Origin: JBAVVD01 sp049697115
Lineage (GTDB): Bacteria; Acidobacteriota; Aminicenantia; Aminicenantales; UBA4085
Assembly: GCA_049697115.1 (NCBI GenBank)
Contig: JBAVVD010000060.1
Span: forward strand, 1-64,000
Direction: 5' to 3'
DNA: 64,000 nt
Shown: one piece after another, positions 23,440-30,279 of the stretch
Layout of the letters: every line of letters begins with the position of its first letter
Numbering within the stretch: the first letter of the stretch is position 1
Notes under the pieces: generated by a model
Told to the model about the DNA's origin: nothing
What the model saw: only the letters and a program-made list of their open reading frames with translations
The model's database searches: none
Translations under genes and position numbers: made by a program

Positions 23440-24507
23440 ATGTCCGTGAATAAAAAAACCTTCGTCCTCCCTGAAAAACTCTCTCTTGAGAATTTAGCTC
23501 CTCTGTTGAAACTCCTCCGGCAAGAAAAAAAAGGCTCTCGGATCGCCATGGATTTTAAAAACGTCAAGGAATTCGATTCCTCGGGTGTCGCTTTTCTAAA
23601 CTACATCCAAATCCAGCATGAAGATGTCGTCTTTCAGAACATTCCGGATGATCTGGAAAAAGCTCTGGCCCGGTTCAGCTCGGACCGCACCGCGGACATC
23701 CAGGTGCCTGCCCGCCCGCTCTCTCCGGGAAAACTGGAGGTCCTTGCCGACAAGTTCTTAAAGACGTCCGAAGAAATGAAAAAATTTTTCTCTCTTTTAG
23801 CGGATGAAATTTTCCATACCTTCCAGTACATTGGAAAACGCAGAGGAACCTACCCTGGAGACATTCTCCATCAGTTTTTTTTCATGGGCTACAGGTCGTA
23901 TCCCATTGTCTGTATGATTTCCTTCCTGGTGGGAATTACCATTTCATTGACTTCGGCCGCCCAGCTCAAGCTCTTTGGGGCGAATATCTACCTGGCTGAC
24001 TTCATCGGCATCGGCATGGTGAAAGAGCTTGTTCCCCTTATGACCGGCATCATCCTGGCGGGGAAGATCGGGGCTTCCATCGCCGCTGAAATCTCAACAA
24101 TGAAAGTGATGGAAGAAGTTGATGCGTTGAAGACCATGGGGATCATTCCCGAGAAATTTCTCATGGTCCCCCGGTTGATCGCCATTTCACTGGCCGTTCC
24201 GCTGCTTGTGGTTCTGGCCGATATTGTCGGCATATTCGGGGGAATCCTTGTCGCCAAATTCTCATTGGGAATTCCCCCGGCGAGTTTTATCCAGGAAGCG
24301 CTCAGCGTCATCTCCCTGGGGGATTTCTTCATCGGGATAGGAAAGACCATGGTCTTCGGGTGGGCCGTGGTCATCAGCAGCGGCTTCAAAGGATTTTTTG
24401 TTCAGAGGGGCGCGGAAGATGTGGGAGTGGCCACGACGGAGTCTGTCGTCCTTTCCATATCCCTGATCATCATCCTGGATTGCCTCTTTGCTTTTGTCAT
24501 TTATTAA
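23440..24507 (+). CDS. mlaE: STAS-MlaE fusion, permease of MCE-type lipid ABC transporter
   Basis: Inner-membrane permease of a phospholipid (Mla-like) transporter, 355 residues. Residues 1-95 form a STAS-like domain (VKEFDSSGVAFLNYIQ), which in many phyla is fused to MlaE and replaces separate MlaB. The MlaE domain follows, with FFMGYRSYPIVCMISFLVG, KELVPLMTGIILAGKIGASIAAE and EVDALKTMGIIPEKFLMVPR. The longest frame starts at GTG 23332, but the STAS domain begins properly at ATG 23440 with AGGAG upstream. MlaF follows 13 bp later. Confidence 0.9.
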   Translation: MSVNKKTFVLPEKLSLENLAPLLKLLRQEKKGSRIAMDFKNVKEFDSSGVAFLNYIQIQHEDVVFQNIPDDLEKALARFSSDRTADIQVPARPLSPGKLEVLADKFLKTSEEMKKFFSLLADEIFHTFQYIGKRRGTYPGDILHQFFFMGYRSYPIVCMISFLVGITISLTSAAQLKLFGANIYLADFIGIGMVKELVPLMTGIILAGKIGASIAAEISTMKVMEEVDALKTMGIIPEKFLMVPRLIAISLAVPLLVVLADIVGIFGGILVAKFSLGIPPASFIQEALSVISLGDFFIGIGKTMVFGWAVVISSGFKGFFVQRGAEDVGVATTESVVLSISLIIILDCLFAFVIY

Positions 24508-24520
24508 GGCGATTAAAGCG

Positions 24521-25282
24521 ATGGAAGTGATTGCAGCCAAAAATCTTGTCGTCGGCTACGGCGATTCCGTGATCCTTGAAGATCTGAATTTTTTCATTGC
24601 CAAAGGCAAAATCACCGTTATTGTCGGTGAAAGCGGTTCCGGAAAGACAACGCTCTTCAGAACTCTGATCGGACTGCTTCCTCCGTTGTCAGGTGAAATG
24701 TATCTCTCCGGCGTAAAGGTGGATTTTCATTCTGAAAAAAGCCTGCAATCTCTCTACAGGGAAATCGGCGTCCTCTATCAGGGCGGCGCTTTGATCAATT
24801 CACTGAGCCTCTACGAAAATGTGGCCCTGCCCATAAGGATTCACTTTCCGGGACTTCCGAAAGAGATTGAAGCCTCGATTGTCCTTTCCAAGCTGTCCCA
24901 GGTCGGTCTCAGAGAATGCAGCGAAAAATATCCTTCTGAACTTTCCGGAGGCATGAGAAAAAGAGCGGCCCTGGCCCGGGCGATGGTCCTGGACCCTCAG
25001 ATCATCATCTGCGACGAACCGTCCTCAGGCCTCGACCCGATCACCTCATCCAGCCTGGATGACCTGCTGCTGGATCTGAAGTCCCGATGGGGCATGACCC
25101 TCGTTGTGATAACCCATGAATTGCGATCCATTGAAAAAATCGCCGATCGGGTGATTATTTTAAATAATGGAAGAATCCTGTTCAACGGGGAGCAAAGCCT
25201 CCTCGACTCCACGGAAGATCCTTATATCCAGACGTTCTTCCTGAAGAGAGGGAATCATGGTGACCAAAGAGCAAAAAATTAG
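24521..25282 (+). CDS. mlaF: ABC transporter ATPase, MlaF-like
   Basis: ATPase subunit of the MCE-type lipid transporter, 253 residues. Walker A is GESGSGKTTL, the signature is LSGGMRKRAALARAM, Walker B is IIICDEPSSGLDP, and the H-loop is VITHEL; the Q-loop is LYQGGALINSLS. A TTG-type upstream start at 24488 overlaps mlaE; ATG 24521 with AAGGCG upstream gives the family N-terminus. It overlaps the mlaD start by 26 bp, so translation is coupled. Confidence 0.93.
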   Translation: MEVIAAKNLVVGYGDSVILEDLNFFIAKGKITVIVGESGSGKTTLFRTLIGLLPPLSGEMYLSGVKVDFHSEKSLQSLYREIGVLYQGGALINSLSLYENVALPIRIHFPGLPKEIEASIVLSKLSQVGLRECSEKYPSELSGGMRKRAALARAMVLDPQIIICDEPSSGLDPITSSSLDDLLLDLKSRWGMTLVVITHELRSIEKIADRVIILNNGRILFNGEQSLLDSTEDPYIQTFFLKRGNHGDQRAKN

Positions 25283-26204
25283 ATTGGGAATTTTTCTGGC
25301 AGTCTCTTTGGTGTTGATGATCATTCTTCTCGGTCTCTTTCTCCTTCCCACGCTGAAGGAAGAAGGCGAAACGTATTTCATCAATTTCAAGGGGATCTCT
25401 GTCAATGGACTGTATAATGGGTCCCCTGTCAAATATCAGGGAGTGGAAATCGGCAGTGTCAGTCAGATTACAGTCAATCCCAAGGACCTGAACTCCATCC
25501 TCGTTTATATCAAGGTGAAGAGGCTGTTTCCCGTGAAAAAGGACATGACAGCCACTCTGATCTACACGGGAATCACCGGTCAGAAATTTGTGGAGCTGTC
25601 CGGCGGGAAAAACGACTCAGAGAATCTTTCGCCGCAAGGGGAGATCCGCACAGGTAGAGGCCTGGGCGAAAAGGCCGAAGACATTGTCTCCAACATCGAC
25701 TCCGCCGTCCAGAGCATCAACAGACTTCTTGACCCCAAAAATCAACAAAGAATCTCTCTCTTCCTTGAAAATGCCGAAAAAACATCGGAAGTCATTTCCA
25801 GCGTCCTCGGGAAAAAAAGGGAAAACCTGGAAAATTCTATCACCTATATCGAAAAGGCCTCGCTGGAATTCGGCGAGGTCACGGAGAAGCTCCGCCAGGT
25901 GATGGAAAATCTCCGGCAATTGACCGGAAAGCTGGAAGCCGGCTCTGGAGAGGCTCTGAACAGCCTGACGAAAAGATTTTCGGACGAGGAAATGGGTGAA
26001 GTCATCAAAAATCTCGATGCCTTTATCGAAATCGCCTCGTCCAGCTTGAAAAAGATGGAAAATGTTCTCCTCCTCCAGCAGGAGCAGTTGAAAAACACAT
26101 TGGAAAATCTGGCTGTCGCCATCGACAATCTATCGAAATTTTCCAGAGAGCTGATGGAGGACCCCACCCTTTTTATCAGGAGCCGAAAGGAAAAAAAGAA
26201 ATGA
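25257..26204 (+). CDS. mlaD: MCE-domain substrate-binding protein, MlaD-like
   Basis: Periplasmic lipid-binding component anchored by one N-terminal helix (LGIFLAVSLVLMIILLGLFL). The 315 residues carry a single MCE domain (residues 38-115, FKGISVNGLYNGSPVKYQGV and GQKFVELSGG), followed by a long helical, coiled-coil-prone tail to about residue 300. The tail is longer than E. coli MlaD (183 residues) and more like tail-bearing MCE proteins that reach toward the outer membrane. It overlaps the lipoprotein gene by 4 bp. Confidence 0.92.
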   Translation: MVTKEQKIRLGIFLAVSLVLMIILLGLFLLPTLKEEGETYFINFKGISVNGLYNGSPVKYQGVEIGSVSQITVNPKDLNSILVYIKVKRLFPVKKDMTATLIYTGITGQKFVELSGGKNDSENLSPQGEIRTGRGLGEKAEDIVSNIDSAVQSINRLLDPKNQQRISLFLENAEKTSEVISSVLGKKRENLENSITYIEKASLEFGEVTEKLRQVMENLRQLTGKLEAGSGEALNSLTKRFSDEEMGEVIKNLDAFIEIASSSLKKMENVLLLQQEQLKNTLENLAVAIDNLSKFSRELMEDPTLFIRSRKEKKK

Positions 26205-26779
26205 AAAAACTGGCAATTGTATTTTGGATACTCCTTTTCCTGGGGGGGTGCATCACCTCCGTTTCCAGAAAATATTATCAACTCCACATCCCCGGAAACA
26301 CAAACCTGGCCCTCCCGACGATCGATAAAATCCTCTTTATCGAACCTGTCGCGGTGGACAATTTCTATGATGATTTCCGGATCATCTACAGGATATCGCC
26401 CTTTGAGCTCAATTATTACTCCTATAACTTCTGGGCTGAAAAACCGGCCAGGCTCATCAGAAATTCCATTTATGATTTCTTTTCCAGGAATAAAATATTC
26501 AAAAAAGTGACCCTCGTACTATCCGAAGAAAATCCGGACCTTGTTTTTAAATCCAAGATTTTTATTATCGAAGAAGTGGATGCCCGGGAGTCCTGGTTTG
26601 CCCGGCTCTCCATGGAGATTGAACTCAAGGATTACTCCTCCGGCCGGATTCTGGTCACGCACAGATTCGACCGGAAAGAAAAACTTCCGGCCAAGGAGGT
26701 TTCTGAAGTGCCTGTCATCCTCTCCCGAATTCTGCGAGAAGAACTGGATACAGTCATTCAACGCTTATCCGGATTGTAG
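26201..26779 (+). CDS. ABC-type transport auxiliary lipoprotein (PqiC-like)
   Basis: A 192-residue lipoprotein. The signal ends in a lipobox, LFLGGC (Cys17). The body resembles PqiC/auxiliary lipoproteins that accompany MCE systems: KYYQLHIPG near the N-terminus, then an IFIEP-like strand and a domain ending in RILREELDTVIQRL. It is presumably outer-membrane-attached and docks the MlaD tail. Last gene of the four-gene lipid transport unit; 253 bp separate it from arsA. Confidence 0.82.
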   Translation: MKKLAIVFWILLFLGGCITSVSRKYYQLHIPGNTNLALPTIDKILFIEPVAVDNFYDDFRIIYRISPFELNYYSYNFWAEKPARLIRNSIYDFFSRNKIFKKVTLVLSEENPDLVFKSKIFIIEEVDARESWFARLSMEIELKDYSSGRILVTHRFDRKEKLPAKEVSEVPVILSRILREELDTVIQRLSGL

Positions 26780-26968
26780 AATCCCCCCGGCCAGACCTCG
26801 TCTTCATGTTCTATCGAATCTAGGAAAATGCGGAAGCACCGCCGTTTCGGTGATGACTCAGATTTGGAATAGGGTCCTGTCACGGCTCCTCCCCCTCCGT
26901 CGTGCCACCTTCCCTTGACGATCGCCTGCATCACAGAAATGGAGATGCTACCGGAAAATGCCGTTCAT
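26780..26968. other. intergenic, no gene recognised
   Basis: Between the lipoprotein gene and arsA. No long frame or familiar RNA seen; short inverted segments such as CACCG/CGGTG (about 26836-26852) are present. It ends in the arsA promoter. Confidence 0.4.
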
Positions 26969-26997
26969 TTGAAGAAAAAAAGTTTATGTGCTACGCT
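26969..26997 (+). promoter_or_regulatory. promoter of the arsA-inositol lipid cluster
   Basis: TTGAAG (26969-26974), a 17-bp spacer and TACGCT (26992-26997). The start near 27004 gives a leader of about 29 nt with no clear Shine-Dalgarno before the ArsA ATG at 27033. Confidence 0.5.
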
Positions 26998-27032
26998 ATT
27001 CACGCATCTAAAAATAAATAAAAATTAATCGC

Positions 27033-28196
27033 ATGCGGCTCATACTTTTTACAGGGAAAGGCGGCGTTGGGAAAACAACGCTCTCTGCGGCCACCGCCCT
27101 ACTCTCCGCCAAAAAAGGCCACAAGACTCTCGTTATTTCCACCGATGCCGCCCACAGCCTGTCCGACTCTCTCGAAGTTCCACTCTCCAACACTCCGAAA
27201 AAGATTGCCGCCAATCTCTACGGCCGGGAGGTGAACGCACTCGAGGAAGTCGAGAAGAAATGGGGAGAAATCAAGGCCTATCTGTCTGAATTTTTCGCCT
27301 CCCAGGGAATCGATTCCGTTGAAGCGGAAGAGCTTTCTGTCTTCCCCGGCATGGAGGAACTTTTCAGCCTGATGGAGATCCGCAACTATAAAAAAACCGG
27401 TGAATATGATGTCATTATTGTAGACTGTGCTCCCACCGGAGACACTCTCCGGCTGCTCAGCGCTCCGGAGATAACCGGCTGGTACCTGAAGCATATTTTC
27501 CCCATTCACAGGACCGCCGCCAGGGCCGTCCGGCCGGTGGCCAGTCGCATTCTTCCCTTCCCTTTTCCGCAGGACAGCCTCTTTGAAACCATGAAAAAGA
27601 TCACCTTGCAGCTGGCAGAAATGAAGGAAATCCTCGAGGATTCTCAAAAAACTTCCATCCGCATGATCATTAATCCGGAGAAGATGGTCATCAAAGAAAC
27701 CCAACGCGCCTACACTTTTTTCAACCTTTTCGGCTTTTCCGTCGACCTCATCATCGTCAACCGATTACTGCCCCGGGAAATCCAAGATCCTTATTTTCAT
27801 CAATGGAAAGCCATTCAGGAAAACTATCGTCATTTGATTGAGGAGTGCTTTTCCCCGCTGCCCATTTTTTCACTGAATCTCTTTCATCAGGAGATTGTCG
27901 GTATTCCCCTGCTTGAAAAAATCGGAAAGGAGATCTATGGAGAAAAAGATCCCACCCAGCTCTTTTTCTCACAAAATCCAATGCATATCAAAAAGGAAGA
28001 CCGCCGCTACATCCTTTCGCTGAAGCTGCCCTTTGTCGACAAGGAAAACCTTGACCTCGCCCAGAAGGGAGAAGAATTGCTGGTTCAGGTCGGACATTTT
28101 AAAAGGAACATTCTCTTGCCCCGGATTTTGCTCAATTGTTCAATTCAAGGAGCAAAATTCGAAGGGGAAAGACTGAACATAACCTTCGCACAATAA
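27033..28196 (+). CDS. ArsA/Get3-family ATPase with C-terminal HSP20-like domain
   Basis: A 387-residue deviant-Walker ATPase. The P-loop is GKGGVGKTTLSAA (residues 8-20), switch I includes STDAAHSLSD, and switch II DCAPTGDTLRLL is the ArsA/Get3 signature. Residues from about 300 resemble the ArsA HSP20-like C-terminal domain (YILSLKLPFVDKENLDLAQK). It has a single ATPase half. There are no other arsenic genes nearby, so a chaperone/targeting or unknown function is more likely than arsenite export. It is followed at once by a small acidic/basic partner gene. Confidence 0.88.
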   Translation: MRLILFTGKGGVGKTTLSAATALLSAKKGHKTLVISTDAAHSLSDSLEVPLSNTPKKIAANLYGREVNALEEVEKKWGEIKAYLSEFFASQGIDSVEAEELSVFPGMEELFSLMEIRNYKKTGEYDVIIVDCAPTGDTLRLLSAPEITGWYLKHIFPIHRTAARAVRPVASRILPFPFPQDSLFETMKKITLQLAEMKEILEDSQKTSIRMIINPEKMVIKETQRAYTFFNLFGFSVDLIIVNRLLPREIQDPYFHQWKAIQENYRHLIEECFSPLPIFSLNLFHQEIVGIPLLEKIGKEIYGEKDPTQLFFSQNPMHIKKEDRRYILSLKLPFVDKENLDLAQKGEELLVQVGHFKRNILLPRILLNCSIQGAKFEGERLNITFAQ

Positions 28197-28217
28197 GTGC
28201 GGAAAGGAAGGGAGACC

Positions 28218-28427
28218 GTGGCTGAAGAAAAAACCAAGGAAATCAGAATCACCATCCCTGAGGAACTCTTCTCGTTTTGCCTTGCCAGCCCCGCCTATGA
28301 ACACCTGCTCAGGGCCAAGAAAGAAGCACTTCTTGCCCTCCGAGCCCTCATTGACAGCCGGATTGTCGCTTTGGAGAAAAAAGAAGTTAAAAAGACAGAA
28401 ACGAAGAAAAAAATCAAGATCGACTGA
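28218..28427 (+). CDS. small charged protein next to ArsA (hypothetical)
   Basis: A 69-residue protein. IRITIPEELFSFCLASPAYE is followed by a helical stretch (HLLRAKKEALLALRALIDSR) and a Lys/Glu-rich tail. The frame is open from a GTG touching the arsA stop (28197), but AAGGAAGGGAG just upstream of GTG 28218 favours the shorter start. I know of no function. Its tight linkage suggests a partner of the ArsA ATPase; the ArsA-small helical protein pair is worth comparing across genomes. Confidence 0.65.
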   Translation: MAEEKTKEIRITIPEELFSFCLASPAYEHLLRAKKEALLALRALIDSRIVALEKKEVKKTETKKKIKID

Positions 28428-28500
28428 CAGACTTGATTTCAGATAAGATTTAGATTAATTTTTCTAGATTGAGTTGAAAGAGATTCAATGCCATCTAAAG

Positions 28501-29145
28501 ATGAATAGTTCAAAGGGAGAAACATTCCGCTTTATACCTAAAAACTGGATAATCCTGGCCCAAGGTATTACCGATAAAGGGGCGGACCTCTTTATCCGGC
28601 TCAAATTCACCCCCAACTCCTTAAGCACTCTGGGTATGGCCGCCGGAATAGGAGCCGGTCTGTTTTTTTATATCAGGCGGCCTCTCTGGGCGGGAATTCT
28701 CATCCTGATCTGCGGACTTTTTGACGGCCTAGACGGTAAAGTGGCCCTGAAGACAGAAAGAAAAAGCGCCTACGGGGCCATTCTGGATTCAAGCCTTGAC
28801 AGGTACTCAGAATTTTTTATCTTCATGGGCCTGGCCCTGTATTTTCGACCTCAGTGGATCATGTGGCTGTCCATCCTCGCCTTCTTTGGTTCGTTAATGG
28901 TCAGCTACACCCGGGCCCGCGCCGAAGGATTGGGATTTGAATGCCAAATTGGGATCATGCAGCGCGCTGAACGACTGGTTCTCTTAATTCTGGGTTCCCT
29001 TGTGGGTTCGGTGTTCAATATTTTTCCAATATCCATGGGCATTGTCCTTTCGCTCATTGTCCTCTTCTCCAACATGACTGCCTTCCAGCGCATTCTCTGC
29101 GTGAAAAAAGCAGAAAAACAGGAACATTCCAAAAAGGAGGGTTAG
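28501..29145 (+). CDS. CDP-alcohol phosphatidyltransferase, probable inositol lipid synthase
   Basis: Integral membrane enzyme of about 214 residues. The family motif D-x2-D-G-x2-A-R-x8-G-x3-D-x3-D appears as DGLDGKVALK..YGAILDSSLD, with all four Asp and both Gly kept but Leu in place of the usual Arg. Its stop is 3 bp from the start of inositol-3-phosphate synthase, which makes inositol phosphate the likely head group and the product a phosphatidylinositol phosphate-type lipid. The start is uncertain: TTG 28474 also opens the frame and neither start has a strong Shine-Dalgarno. Confidence 0.83.
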   Translation: MNSSKGETFRFIPKNWIILAQGITDKGADLFIRLKFTPNSLSTLGMAAGIGAGLFFYIRRPLWAGILILICGLFDGLDGKVALKTERKSAYGAILDSSLDRYSEFFIFMGLALYFRPQWIMWLSILAFFGSLMVSYTRARAEGLGFECQIGIMQRAERLVLLILGSLVGSVFNIFPISMGIVLSLIVLFSNMTAFQRILCVKKAEKQEHSKKEG

Positions 29146-29148
29146 GCT

Positions 29149-30279
29149 GTGGACAGAATCAGAGTTGCGATTATCGGTGTTGGCAATTGCGCATCCTCTC
29201 TCATCCAGGGGATCGAATTCTACAAGAATGCCAGGGAGTCTGACTTTATCCCGGGCGTGATGCATGTCAGTCTGGGCGGCTGTCACATTCGCGACATCGA
29301 ATTTACGGCGGCCTTTGATATCGACAAAAATAAAGTCGGTAAGGACCTCAGCGAAGCAATTTTCACTCCTCCCAACAACACGACCAAATTCGCCGCCGTG
29401 CCCTTTCTCAATGTCAAAGTCTACCGCGGTATGACGCATGACGGCCTGGGAAAATACCTCAGCCAGGTGATCCAGAAAGCGCCCGGCTCAACGGCAGATA
29501 TCATTTCCATTCTGAAAGAAACCAGAACGGATGTGGTCATCAATTATCTGCCTGTGGGCAGTGAGGAAGCCACCAAGTGGTATGTGGAACAGGTTCTGAC
29601 AGCCGGCTGTGCCTTCATCAACTGCATTCCTGTCTTTATTGCCAGCGAAAGATACTGGCAGAGGCGGTTTGAAAGAAAGAACCTCCCCCTCATCGGCGAT
29701 GACATTAAATCTCAGGTCGGCGCGACCATTCTCCACCGGACCCTCGTCAACCTCTATCTGGACCGGGGGATGCCGATTGACAGAACTTACCAGCTCAACA
29801 CCGGAGGCAACACAGATTTTCTCAACATGCTGGAAAGGGAACGTCTCCATTCCAAAAAAATATCCAAGACCAACGCCGTAACCTCTCAGATTAAAGCCCG
29901 AGGTTTGGGAATCGCTCCGGAGAACATTCATATCGGACCGAGCGATTATGTCCCCTGGCAAAAAGACAATAAAATCTGCTTCCTCCGCATTGAAAGCCGC
30001 CATTTCGGCAATGTCCCGACGACTCTGGAATGCCGGCTCTCAGTGGAGGACTCTCCGAATTCCGCGGGAGTCGTCATCGACGCTGTCCGCTGCATCAAGC
30101 TGGCTCTCAACCACCATCAGGCCGGAGTGCTGGTCGGCCCTTCCGCCTATTTTATGAAGACCCCTCCCCATCAGTTTACAGATACGGAAGCTCGAATTCT
30201 CACGGAAAAATTCATACAAAAATATGGGAAGAAACAGATGCCGCGCAAAGCGAAAAGAAAGGACCCAAGAAATAAATGA
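29149..30279 (+). CDS. ino1: inositol-3-phosphate synthase
   Basis: NAD-dependent cyclisation of glucose 6-phosphate to myo-inositol 3-phosphate. The 376 residues match the prokaryotic/mycobacterial class: VAIIGVGNCASSLIQGIEFY at the start, DIVINYLPVGSEEATKWYV-like segment near 125-145, GDDIKSQVGATILHR (conserved catalytic region) and NTGGNTDFLNM. GTG start after AAGGAGG. It overlaps the next gene by 4 bp and follows the CDP-alcohol phosphotransferase, giving a compact inositol lipid pathway. Bacterial inositol lipids are restricted to some phyla. Confidence 0.95.
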   Translation: MDRIRVAIIGVGNCASSLIQGIEFYKNARESDFIPGVMHVSLGGCHIRDIEFTAAFDIDKNKVGKDLSEAIFTPPNNTTKFAAVPFLNVKVYRGMTHDGLGKYLSQVIQKAPGSTADIISILKETRTDVVINYLPVGSEEATKWYVEQVLTAGCAFINCIPVFIASERYWQRRFERKNLPLIGDDIKSQVGATILHRTLVNLYLDRGMPIDRTYQLNTGGNTDFLNMLERERLHSKKISKTNAVTSQIKARGLGIAPENIHIGPSDYVPWQKDNKICFLRIESRHFGNVPTTLECRLSVEDSPNSAGVVIDAVRCIKLALNHHQAGVLVGPSAYFMKTPPHQFTDTEARILTEKFIQKYGKKQMPRKAKRKDPRNK

